A DNA stretch of 12,607 nucleotides, from the NCBI GenBank assembly GCA_018896765.1, contig JAHILZ010000060.1, positions 1 to 12,607 on the forward strand. The letters are read 5' to 3'. Shown here in pieces: positions 1 to 6,181 of the stretch (position 1 is its first letter; every line of letters begins with the position of its first letter). The notes beneath the pieces were generated by a model that saw only the letters and a list, made by a program, of their open reading frames with translations, ran no database searches and had not been told where the DNA came from. This stretch comes from Patescibacteria group bacterium. Lineage in GTDB: Bacteria > Patescibacteriota > Minisyncoccia > JAHIHE01. The position numbers and the translations under genes are program-made.

Positions 1-85
1 ACTCACTACTCACTACTCACTACTCACTACTCACTACTCACTACTCACTACTCACTACTCACTACTCACTACTCACTACTCACTA
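1..85. repeat. Heptanucleotide tandem repeat (ACTCACT)n
   Basis: About twelve head-to-tail copies of ACTCACT run from the window edge to 85, five bases before the ATG of the pilM-like gene. The copies look perfect. On the + strand the heptamer contains no stop codon in any frame, so the downstream frame stays open to the window edge; on the - strand it contains TAG and TGA. It leaves no room for a Shine-Dalgarno site. The array may extend upstream of the window, and its length is prone to slippage or assembly error. Confidence 0.95.
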
Positions 86-90
86 GTTTT

Positions 91-1566
91 ATGGATTTTA
101 TAAACTTATTAATTCCAAAAGAAAAAATAGTCGGCATTGAAATAGGCAATCGAAAGCTTAGGATGCTGGCTTTAGCTAAAGATAGTTTTGGCAATATTTC
201 AGTTAAGGGAAAATCCGAAGTGGAATTGGAGGAAGGCGTGATTGAGATGGGCGCGGTGAAAGACGGGAAAAAATTAAGCGCCGCTTTGGCCGCGCTTAAA
301 AAAACATTCAAGCATCAGAGCGCGCTGTCTCCCTTCGCGATAGTTACCGTTTCCCAAAAAAGCGTTTATAGCGATATTTTGGAATTTCCAAAAAATTTAA
401 CGAATGAACAATTGATTGAAGCCATCAGTTTTAATATTGCCAAATCCTCGCCTTTGCGTTTAAGCGAGTGCTATCTGGACTGGCAATTAATTGAAAAAGG
501 CAAGACAAAAGATAAAATTTTAACTTACATTATTCCCAAAGAAATAGTAAACGGCTATAAAAGCGCTTTGGAGGAGAATGGATTCAGTCTCATTGCCTTG
601 GAGCCATCATCGCTGTCGATCGGCCGCGCGGCGGAAATAACAAGCGAATCTATTTTATTTTTTTATCTGACGGATGAAGGCGTAACCAGCATAATTTATA
701 GCGGCAACAATTCTTATTTGAGCCAGTTTGAATTTTGGCAGGAAGCTTCCGGCGGCGCGCCAATCAATGATCTCGGCGATCTTAGCAAGGTTTTGAAAGC
801 AAAAATCAAAAAATTATCTCATTATTTTGAAAATCAGCATGATAAAGGAAAAATTAAAAAAGTTTTGCTGATGAGCGAAGGATTTGACGCGGATGAAATT
901 ATTAAAAATATAGATTGCGAAGATATAATAATCGAAAAAGCCAAATCCGGCATTCCTTCGATAGATAATTATGATTGGATTCCCGCGGGCGGAGCGGCTA
1001 AGCGCGCTTTTATTCCCCGAAGCGAAGATACGATTATCAGCTTGCTGCCGATTGGAACGGAAAGCTTGTATGAAACGCAAAAAATGATCTCTTTTGCCAC
1101 TTCGATTTTAATCGTAGCGGCGACCTTAATGCTGTTTTATTTAGCGGCTTTTGCTTCTTCGCTGTTTTTTATTTCTTATATAGGAAAGGATTTGAGCTGG
1201 CAAATGGAATTTAGGAGCAATATGCCGATGCCTGCCGATTATGCCAAAATTGATCAAGAAACCAAAGAATTTAACAGCTATATCAGCGACTTGTTAAGCA
1301 TTTCTTCCAAAACCAGCGCGGATTATGGAGCTATGATGGAAAAAATCAGCAGTTTGAATTTTTCCGGGGCGTCTTTGACGAACATTAATTTTGATAATAT
1401 TTCAGGCGTGATCGCGATTTCCGGAGTTGCTTCGTCTCGGGAGAATTTAAACGCGTTTAAATTCCAATTAACGAATTCTTCTTTTTTAAACAATGTAAAA
1501 TTTTCCGTGCAAAACATTGCTCAAAAAAGCAATATCCCCTTTAACATAAGCTTCAATTTAAAATAG
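91..1566 (+). CDS. pilM: PilM-PilN fusion, type IV pilus assembly
   Basis: Residues about 10-310 read as a PilM-type actin-like ATPase: an N-terminal VGIEIGNRKLR phosphate-1-like strand-turn, then the region around EFPKNLTNEQLIEAISFNI typical of PilM, and a late GG element (WIPAGGAAKRAF, about 297-307). A PilN-like part follows: ISLLPIGTE (about 316-324) matches the short NLLP-type motif at the cytoplasmic N-terminus of PilN, a membrane helix lies at about 333-355, then a helical linker and a C-terminal beta-alpha domain (about 430-491). Normal PilM is about 350 residues, so 491 with a membrane segment supports a fusion. It would link the cytoplasmic ring to the inner-membrane PilN/PilO platform. 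The next gene starts 8 bases later. ATG 91 is chosen because few residues precede the GIEIG motif, as in the family; the frame is open upstream through the repeat. Confidence 0.8.
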   Translation: MDFINLLIPKEKIVGIEIGNRKLRMLALAKDSFGNISVKGKSEVELEEGVIEMGAVKDGKKLSAALAALKKTFKHQSALSPFAIVTVSQKSVYSDILEFPKNLTNEQLIEAISFNIAKSSPLRLSECYLDWQLIEKGKTKDKILTYIIPKEIVNGYKSALEENGFSLIALEPSSLSIGRAAEITSESILFFYLTDEGVTSIIYSGNNSYLSQFEFWQEASGGAPINDLGDLSKVLKAKIKKLSHYFENQHDKGKIKKVLLMSEGFDADEIIKNIDCEDIIIEKAKSGIPSIDNYDWIPAGGAAKRAFIPRSEDTIISLLPIGTESLYETQKMISFATSILIVAATLMLFYLAAFASSLFFISYIGKDLSWQMEFRSNMPMPADYAKIDQETKEFNSYISDLLSISSKTSADYGAMMEKISSLNFSGASLTNINFDNISGVIAISGVASSRENLNAFKFQLTNSSFLNNVKFSVQNIAQKSNIPFNISFNLK

Positions 1567-1574
1567 TTTATTGT

Positions 1575-2105
1575 ATGAAAGTAAATCAGGTTGTAAAATT
1601 GATTGCGGCAATTTTTATAGTTATTATCGCCGGCTGCGCGGGGTCTTTTGCGTTAAAAAATAAAATTGAAGCAAGCGGCAAGAAAATTTATGAATCTCGC
1701 AGCATGCTCAGGGTTTTAGAAAATCGAGACGAAAATTATTCTCTTCTCAAAGCTGATTATTCTGTTGTGCGCGGCGGGCTGCCGCTTTTGAGGAAGGCCT
1801 TGCCAGGAGAAGATAGTCTTGATGAAATAGTAAGCCGCCTTGACGCGCTGGCAAGCGAAACTAATAATACTCAAAATTTAGTTTTTGATTCTTTAAATAC
1901 CGCGCAAGTCATTGGCGGAATGAAAAGCGTTAATTTTTCGGCAAGCCTCGACGGTAATTTCGGGTCGTTTGAAAGCTACTTTAAAAAATTAGAAAAGCTT
2001 CCTTATTTTATCGAGATAGGAAATGTCAGCATCAATAATGGCGCGGGAGTTTTTAGCAATAACAGTCGCTTGAATTTTAAAGCCAAGCTTTACATTAAAA
2101 ATTAA
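1575..2105 (+). CDS. pilO: PilO-like type IV pilus inner-membrane protein
   Basis: The 176-residue product has one N-terminal membrane helix (about 7-27), a predicted coiled-coil stretch (about 30-65, ending near LENRDENYSLLKADYSVV), and a C-terminal alpha/beta region with a GSFESYFKKLEKLPYFIEI segment (about 130-150). That segment is the typical PilO core, where a helix carrying FxxFLxxLExxPRxV-like spacing packs on the sheet. PilO pairs with PilN in the periplasm-side platform of the pilus machine. It lies 8 bases after the PilM-PilN gene and 10 bases before the next, so the three are almost certainly co-transcribed. The cysteine in IIAGCAG sits inside the helix and could mimic a lipobox, but PilO is normally a plain single-pass protein. 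Assignment rests on architecture and position; sequence identity to classical PilO looks low. Confidence 0.65.
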   Translation: MKVNQVVKLIAAIFIVIIAGCAGSFALKNKIEASGKKIYESRSMLRVLENRDENYSLLKADYSVVRGGLPLLRKALPGEDSLDEIVSRLDALASETNNTQNLVFDSLNTAQVIGGMKSVNFSASLDGNFGSFESYFKKLEKLPYFIEIGNVSINNGAGVFSNNSRLNFKAKLYIKN

Positions 2106-2115
2106 TTTTGCTACT

Positions 2116-2331
2116 ATGTTGAACAGCCGGACGAAAGATAAAATTTACGCTTTTCTAAGCTTTTTAGCCATTGTTTTAGCAATCGGCAGTTTTGCTTTTG
2201 TGGTTAATTTCTTGCTGCAAGTCAATAAATATATTTTTAGCGTGAATGAAAAAATAGTGAAAGAAAAAACTACCGCCGTGGATAAGGCGGGATTTGAAAA
2301 TATAAAAGAAAAATTAAATTTAAAAGAGTAA
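2116..2331 (+). CDS. Small single-pass membrane protein in pil operon
   Basis: I do not recognise a family. The 71-residue product has a short basic cytoplasmic-type N-terminus, one long hydrophobic helix (about 12-35) and a charged, probably helical tail rich in Lys and Glu (about 42-71). It starts 10 bases after pilO and is the last gene before a strong hairpin, so it belongs to the pilus operon by position. In classical pil operons PilO is followed by the lipoprotein PilP; no lipobox cysteine or PilP-like domain is visible here. It may be a lineage-specific accessory subunit or simply a small conserved membrane protein. There is no Shine-Dalgarno site before the ATG. Confidence 0.7.
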   Translation: MLNSRTKDKIYAFLSFLAIVLAIGSFAFVVNFLLQVNKYIFSVNEKIVKEKTTAVDKAGFENIKEKLNLKE

Positions 2332-2354
2332 TTTGTGTTTATCGCGCGAAAAAG

Positions 2355-2385
2355 AAAAAAGAGGAGTGGCGCGCTTCTCTTTTTT
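2355..2385 (+). terminator. Rho-independent terminator of the pil operon
   Basis: AAAAAAGAGGAG at 2355-2366 pairs with CTTCTCTTTTTT at 2374-2385 (12 bp with one G-T pair) around a 7-base loop. The 3' arm is itself a T-run, and the 5' arm gives a T-run on the other strand, so the hairpin could act in both directions. It lies 24 bases after the last pil operon stop codon. Confidence 0.75.
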
Positions 2386-2405
2386 GTTCGAATTTTAAGC
2401 AATGC

Positions 2406-2885
2406 ATGAATGGGCGCGCGGCATTCGCGCGGTTAAAATTATTTAATATGATTTCAGCGTTAACAATATATTTTACCCTTTTTATTTCCAGCTTTTTAGC
2501 TTCGACAGTTTTGCCTTTATCGCCGGATATACTCGCGGGAACGATGGCGCGAGGCGGATACGCTTTGTTTTTTATTATCGCGGTTGCGGCTGCGGGAAGT
2601 TATCTCGGCTCCTGCGCCACTTATTTGCTGGGATATCTGGGCCGGGAAAAAATTTTAAAAAAACGGCTGGAAGGGAAAGAGGCAAAAATGGAAAAATATC
2701 ATAAAATATTTGAAAAATACGGCGCGCCGGTTCTTTTGTTTTCGTGGGTTCCCATTGCTGGGGATATTTTTGTAGTCCTTGCCGGGATTCTCAAGATTAA
2801 TTTTTTTATTTTTTCGCTATACGCGATGCTCGGCAAGATAATCAGGTTTGTCTTTGTGGTTTATATGGCGGAAAGGTATATTTGA
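2406..2885 (+). CDS. YqaA/VTT-family integral membrane protein
   Basis: The product (159 residues from ATG 2406) is hydrophobic throughout and resembles the YqaA branch of the DedA/VTT (SNARE-associated) superfamily. It has a first helix ending in LASTVLPLSPD, a GSYLGSCATYLLGYLGRE segment (about 64-81), a basic amphipathic stretch, and then LFSWVPIAGDIFVVLAGIL (about 110-128), which carries the W-P-G-D/AG pattern of the family's re-entrant region. Family members act in membrane lipid or solute transport; the substrate is unknown here. The first 14 residues (MNGRAAFARLKLFN) look atypical, and the in-frame ATG at 2448 gives a more usual start just before helix 1; neither has a Shine-Dalgarno site. 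The stop is TGA at the expected family end, which argues against a recoded TGA. Confidence 0.75.
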   Translation: MNGRAAFARLKLFNMISALTIYFTLFISSFLASTVLPLSPDILAGTMARGGYALFFIIAVAAAGSYLGSCATYLLGYLGREKILKKRLEGKEAKMEKYHKIFEKYGAPVLLFSWVPIAGDIFVVLAGILKINFFIFSLYAMLGKIIRFVFVVYMAERYI

Positions 2886-2956
2886 GTTTCTTTAAATTGT
2901 GAAAGATTATATTTATTATTAAGATAATTTGAAGTGACGAAGCAACGTAGATTTTA

Positions 2957-3078
2957 ATATCAAAGTTCAAATTTCAAATGTCAAATCAAAGTCAAATGAC
3001 AAAATTAAACAGAATTAAATTTAATATTTGAGCATTTGATATTGAATTGGCATTTGGCATTTGTAATTTGTCATTAAT
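2957..3078. repeat. Intergenic imperfect inverted repeat, CAAAT-rich
   Basis: The 202-base gap between the YqaA-like and U32 genes holds a degenerate two-arm structure. The left arm (about 2957-3005) is built from CAAA(T/G)T-type units such as TCAAATTTCAAATGTCAAAT. The right arm (about 3027-3078) is built from their complements, such as GCATTTGGCATTTGTAATTT. The arms are imperfect complements and could fold into a long, interrupted hairpin in RNA or cruciform DNA. It looks like a dispersed intergenic repeat rather than a gene; no T-run follows. Confidence 0.6.
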
Positions 3079-3083
3079 ATAAA
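3054..3083 (+). promoter_or_regulatory. Possible sigma-70 promoter of the U32 gene
   Basis: TTGGCA (3054-3059) and TATAAA (3078-3083) are separated by 18 bases, each one mismatch from consensus. The predicted start would fall at or within two bases of the ATG at 3088, leaving essentially no leader. The region is AT-rich and repeat-derived, so a chance match is possible. Confidence 0.35.
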
Positions 3084-3087
3084 AGTT

Positions 3088-5496
3088 ATGTTTAAGCCCG
3101 AACTTCTTGCTCCGGCGGGAGATTGGAAAAGTTTTATCGTGGCGGTTGAGGCGGGAGCCGATGCTGTTTATTTTGGCGGAAAAGATTTTAGCGCCAGAAG
3201 TTTTGCGATAAATTTGACTCGCGAGGAAATTCAAAAAGCGATTGATTACGCGCATTTGCGCGGGGCTAAATGCTACGGAGCGGTGAATATTTTGGCGAAA
3301 GACAATGAATTTGCCAAGCTTTTTGATTATATAAATTTTTTATGCGCCGAAGGCATAGACGCTTTGATTATCCAAGATTTAGGTGTTTTAAATTTCTGTC
3401 AAAAGCATTTTTCCGATTTGCCGCTGCACGCCAGCACTCAAATGACGGCGCATAATTTAAATGATGTTTTGGTTTTGAAAAAAATGGGTTTTAAACGGGT
3501 GGTGCTGGCGAGAGAATTGACACTAGAAGAAATTTTGAATATTAAAAAAAATAGTAAAATTGAAATCGAATGTTTTGTTCATGGAGCGTTGTGTTTTTCC
3601 TATTCCGGGCAATGCCTTTTGAGTTCCATGATCGGCGGCCGCAGCGGAAATCGCGGAAAATGCGCTCAAGGATGTCGGAAAAAATACGCGCTGGTCGATT
3701 GGAAAACGAAATTCCCCCATCCCTCTTTGCAAAGGGGGAGCGAGGGGGATTTAATCCTTGGCGGATATTTATTAAGCGCGAAAGATCTATGCGCTTTGGA
3801 TATTTTGGATAAGATGCAATTTATCGATTCGTTAAAAATTGAAGGAAGGATGAAGGGCGCGGCGTATGTAGGAGGAGCGGTGGAAAAATACCGGAAAGCG
3901 ATAGAAAGCGCGGCGCGGGGCGAAAAAATACCTTCGCAAGAAATGGAAGCGGATAAAAAAGAACTGGCGGCGCTTTTTAATCGCGGCGGATTTTCGCGCG
4001 GGTTTCTCGTCGAAAAAAAGCCCAAAGATCTGATTTCGCGGGAAAGATCGAAAAATTTCGGCGCGCCGGCGGGCGAAGTGATAGAAGCGCGGCGCGGCGC
4101 CGTAAAAATCAGGACAAAGGACGCGGGGATAAATGATGGTTTGGAAATTTGGGGCAGGGAGGGCCAAGAAAAAAATATCGGATTCCGGGTGGAAAAAATA
4201 TCGGGAGATATTATAAATATTTTTATTGAGGGGGATATTCGGGTTGGGGATAAAGTTTATAAAAATTATGATTATAAGCTCAATAAAAAATTGGAAGCAT
4301 TGGCGCGGGAAAATTATCAAAAGAAAATTCCGGTAAAAATGATTTTTCGGGCAAAAGAAGGAGAAAATATTTCTTTGGAAATGAACGGGGTAAAAACGGA
4401 AGGCCAGAAAGCGGAAAGCGCCGTAAAGATTGAAACCTCGGAAGACGCGGCGCGCCAACAACTGGCAAAGCTTGGCGCTACGGCTTTTTTTGCCGAGAAA
4501 ATTGATATTGAGATTATCGGAAAAGTTTATATTCCTTTAAAAAATTTAAATAATTTGCGCCGAACTTGCGCGCTAAAATTGGAAAATAAAATCATTAATT
4601 CTTTTAAGCGGGAGAAAAAAGTGGCGCTGAGTGTTTTGTCATCGCGAGGAGCAGATGCGACCCTTCGGCTTACTCAGGATAAATTCCGCAATTTAGCCGA
4701 AATTAGAGATTGCTTCGCCCCGAGTACTGGACTCGCAATGACAGATGGCTTAGTAACTGTCAAGCGGAAAATTGCTGTTAAAATTGCTGTTCAGTCTGAT
4801 AATTTAGCGGTGTTAGACGCGCTAGTTGATAAAAAAATCAATCGAATTTATACCGCGCTTAAAATAGATATTGAAAAATTCCGCAAAAATAATATTGAAG
4901 TTTTTCAAACGTTGCCGAGAATTTTGAGAAAAGGGGAGAAGCTGGAAATTTTTGAAAACTACGATGGATTTTTAGTTCCGGCGCTGGGATATTCGCGCGT
5001 ATTGCCGCCGCAAGCGAAAAAAGTCGGAGATTTTTCGCTGAATATTTTTAATAGTTTTGCAGTTCGCGAATTGCGGAATCTTGGTTTCGCCGGGTTTACC
5101 GCGTCGCTGGAAAATACTCTTCGCGAAATTAACAATTTAGGAGGGGAAAATTTAAAAAAAGAAGCGATAGTTTACGGCTATCTGCCCTTGATGATCAGCG
5201 AGAATTGCGTTCTTCAAGGCACAAAATATTGCAAGCAAAAAAATTTCGGGGTTAAGGATGAAACGGGCAAGATTTTTCCGCTTTCTCTTGATTGCGCCAA
5301 CTGCCGAATGCAAATTTTAAATTCAATCCCGCTGCATTTTACTGATATAAATAAGCTGGCAGTCGATAATATTCGATTAACTCATACTGTCGAGCCGGCG
5401 AAAGAGTTTTTGAAAATCGTCGATAATTATTTATCCGGAAAATTCGGCTATATGGAAAATACCACCACAGGGCATTTTTATCGGGGAGTGGAGTAA
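3088..5496 (+). CDS. U32 family protein (probable RNA hydroxylation)
   Basis: The 802-residue product begins KPELLAPAGDWKSFIVAVEAG, the classic U32 opening, and holds the U32 signature at 161-180 (E161, then C169 and C176) followed by GNRGKCAQGCRKKY (C192, C196). These four cysteines match the metal/Fe-S-binding set of this family. Family members RlhA and TrhP/YrrO-type proteins hydroxylate 23S rRNA or tRNA U34, so an RNA-modifying role is likelier than peptidase activity. KDLCALDIL...LKIEGRMKG follows. The C-terminal half matches long U32 forms, with YGYLPLMISENC and a second cysteine group (C707, C715, C736, C739). Two segments, residues about 208-222 and 517-552, are encoded by palindromic repeats and look like tolerated in-frame insertions in loops or linkers. 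The stop is followed two bases later by a RAYT-type palindrome. Which RNA is the substrate cannot be told. Confidence 0.88.
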   Translation: MFKPELLAPAGDWKSFIVAVEAGADAVYFGGKDFSARSFAINLTREEIQKAIDYAHLRGAKCYGAVNILAKDNEFAKLFDYINFLCAEGIDALIIQDLGVLNFCQKHFSDLPLHASTQMTAHNLNDVLVLKKMGFKRVVLARELTLEEILNIKKNSKIEIECFVHGALCFSYSGQCLLSSMIGGRSGNRGKCAQGCRKKYALVDWKTKFPHPSLQRGSEGDLILGGYLLSAKDLCALDILDKMQFIDSLKIEGRMKGAAYVGGAVEKYRKAIESAARGEKIPSQEMEADKKELAALFNRGGFSRGFLVEKKPKDLISRERSKNFGAPAGEVIEARRGAVKIRTKDAGINDGLEIWGREGQEKNIGFRVEKISGDIINIFIEGDIRVGDKVYKNYDYKLNKKLEALARENYQKKIPVKMIFRAKEGENISLEMNGVKTEGQKAESAVKIETSEDAARQQLAKLGATAFFAEKIDIEIIGKVYIPLKNLNNLRRTCALKLENKIINSFKREKKVALSVLSSRGADATLRLTQDKFRNLAEIRDCFAPSTGLAMTDGLVTVKRKIAVKIAVQSDNLAVLDALVDKKINRIYTALKIDIEKFRKNNIEVFQTLPRILRKGEKLEIFENYDGFLVPALGYSRVLPPQAKKVGDFSLNIFNSFAVRELRNLGFAGFTASLENTLREINNLGGENLKKEAIVYGYLPLMISENCVLQGTKYCKQKNFGVKDETGKIFPLSLDCANCRMQILNSIPLHFTDINKLAVDNIRLTHTVEPAKEFLKIVDNYLSGKFGYMENTTTGHFYRGVE
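3709..3752. repeat. Palindromic repeat inside the U32 gene (C/G-rich arms)
   Basis: An approximately 44-bp near-palindrome is centred on TTTGCAAA (3726-3733): the left arm is AAATTCCCCCATCCCTC and the right arm is GGGGGAGCGAGGGGGATTT. It encodes residues 208-222 (KFPHPSLQRGSEGDL), absent from the usual U32 spacing between the C-x3-C-R region and the LLSAKDL motif. It resembles a palindrome I have seen dispersed in many bacterial genomes; that resemblance is from memory, not a search. The low-complexity C and G runs differ from the flanking coding sequence. Confidence 0.75.
4637..4743. repeat. 107-bp inverted-repeat element inside the U32 gene
   Basis: TGTCATCGCGAG at 4637-4648 and CTCGCAATGACA at 4732-4743 are inverted copies with 11 of 12 bases matching. 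The interior holds AGATTGCTTCG, and the whole resembles the widespread dispersed bacterial repeat TGTCATTGCGAG...CTCGCAATGACA (recognised from memory). It encodes residues about 517-552 of the U32 protein, in the linker between the central and C-terminal parts, without breaking the frame. Confidence 0.8.
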
Positions 5497-5497
5497 T

Positions 5498-5528
5498 TAT
5501 CACTTGGAAGTTCAGCTTCCAAGTGATA
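5498..5528. repeat. REP-like palindrome upstream of the RAYT gene (copy 1)
   Basis: TATCACTTGGAAG (5498-5510) and CTTCCAAGTGATA (5516-5528) form a perfect 13-bp stem around the loop TTCAG. It starts two bases after the U32 stop codon. It shares the ACTTGGAAG/CTTCCAAGT core with the copies after the RAYT gene and near 12000. No T-run follows, so it is not an obvious terminator. Confidence 0.93.
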
Positions 5529-5532
5529 TAAT
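5504..5532 (+). promoter_or_regulatory. Promoter of the RAYT gene, overlapping the palindrome
   Basis: A perfect TATAAT (5527-5532) lies 17 bases after TTGGAA (5504-5509, 4 of 6 to the -35 consensus), which is part of the palindrome arm. With a standard -10 to +1 distance, transcription would start on the A of the ATG at 5539, giving a leaderless mRNA. No Shine-Dalgarno site is present. Confidence 0.55.
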
Positions 5533-5538
5533 ATAGTT

Positions 5539-6180
5539 ATGAGAAAATTTAAATTTACAAATGGAGAGCATTATCATATTTTTAACAGAGGAAATAATAA
5601 AAGGACCATTTTTTTAGACGAGCAAGATTTTTCCAGATTTTTTCAAAGCATGACTGAATTCAATTCAACCGAACCGATCGGCAGTATTTTTGAAAATTCT
5701 TTTAGAAAAGATAAACTTGGTAAACTTGGAGGTTCAACCTCCAAGTTGGTTGATTTTATTTGCTATTGCTTGAATCCGAATCATTTTCATTTTATTTTGA
5801 AACAATTGGAAGAGGATGGGATACGGAAATTTATGCATAGGATTGCCACGGGCTATACAAGATATTTTGACGAAAAACATAATTGCAGCGGATCGTTGTT
5901 TCAAGGAAGATACAAAGCCGTTCATATCGATTCCAATGAATATCTTTTGCATTTAAGCGCTTATATTAATTTAAACGATAGAGTTCATTTACTTGGAGGT
6001 TCAACATCCAAGTCATCCAGGTCAAGTTTGGATGAGTATATTTTAGGTAGGACGGGATTTTGTGAAAAAAATATTATTTTGAGCCAGTTTAAAAGTATGG
6101 TAGAATATAAGAAGTTCGTGCAAGATTCGCTTAGAGTTATTAGAGAAAGAAAAGATATGGAAAAACTTTTATTGGAGTAA
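5539..6180 (+). CDS. REP-associated tyrosine transposase (RAYT, Y1/HUH)
   Basis: The 213-residue product has the RAYT/Y1 transposase pattern. It opens HYHIFNRGNNKRTIF (about 11-25), the HUH-type metal site is in NPNHFHFILKQ (H82, H84), and RIATGYTRYFDEKHNCSGSLFQGRYKA (about 101-127) carries the candidate nucleophile tyrosine (Y106 or Y109), followed by LSAYINLN. Such single-domain enzymes nick and move REP palindromes in single-stranded DNA. The gene is bracketed by ACTTGGAAG palindromes: one immediately upstream, two in tandem just downstream, and one at 11997. Two related palindromes lie inside the coding sequence and each encodes LGGSTSK (residues 63-69 and 152-158), one just before the HUH region and one just after YINLNDRVH. 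The reading frame and key residues are intact, so it may be active. Length is normal for the family once the two inserts are counted. Confidence 0.93.
   Translation: MRKFKFTNGEHYHIFNRGNNKRTIFLDEQDFSRFFQSMTEFNSTEPIGSIFENSFRKDKLGKLGGSTSKLVDFICYCLNPNHFHFILKQLEEDGIRKFMHRIATGYTRYFDEKHNCSGSLFQGRYKAVHIDSNEYLLHLSAYINLNDRVHLLGGSTSKSSRSSLDEYILGRTGFCEKNIILSQFKSMVEYKKFVQDSLRVIRERKDMEKLLLE
5723..5747. repeat. RAYT-internal palindrome (copy 2)
   Basis: AACTTGGAGGTT (5723-5734) and AACCTCCAAGTT (5736-5747) flank a single C, a perfect 12-bp inverted repeat. Its core ACTTGGAGG/CCTCCAAGT differs from the outer copies by a paired change (AAG to AGG). It encodes the first LGGSTSK of the transposase. Confidence 0.9.
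5991..6013. repeat. RAYT-internal palindrome (copy 3, one mismatch)
   Basis: ACTTGGAGG (5991-5999), loop TTCAA, then CATCCAAGT (6005-6013): the same element as copy 2 with one stem mismatch. It is read in the same frame and encodes the second LGGSTSK of the transposase. Confidence 0.85.
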
Positions 6181-6181
6181 A

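Noticed and set aside
91..130. N-terminal INLLIPKEK of the PilM part as a second PilN-type docking motif
   Set aside because: PilM proteins often have a short hydrophobic and basic lead before GIDIG; the resemblance to NLLP is weak compared with the internal ISLLP at about 316.
1621..1650. Lipoprotein signal in the PilO-like protein (IIAGC)
   Set aside because: The cysteine lies within a continuous membrane helix followed by a coiled coil, as in ordinary single-pass PilO; a lipobox would be unusual for this family.
2145..2402. 85-codon - strand open frame across the small pil gene and terminator
   Set aside because: It overlaps the supported + strand gene and a terminator hairpin, has low-complexity Phe/Lys/Ser composition and shows no start signal.
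2883..2925. TGA as a sense codon (glycine) as in some candidate phyla
   Set aside because: The YqaA-like protein ends at its expected length at this TGA, reading through adds only an unconserved AT-rich tail, and no gene in the window contains an internal TGA.
3832..4461. Long - strand open frame (209 codons) opposite the U32 gene
   Set aside because: It is a shadow of a GC-patterned coding strand, rich in Phe/Arg, with no recognisable domain; the + strand U32 gene is clearly conserved.
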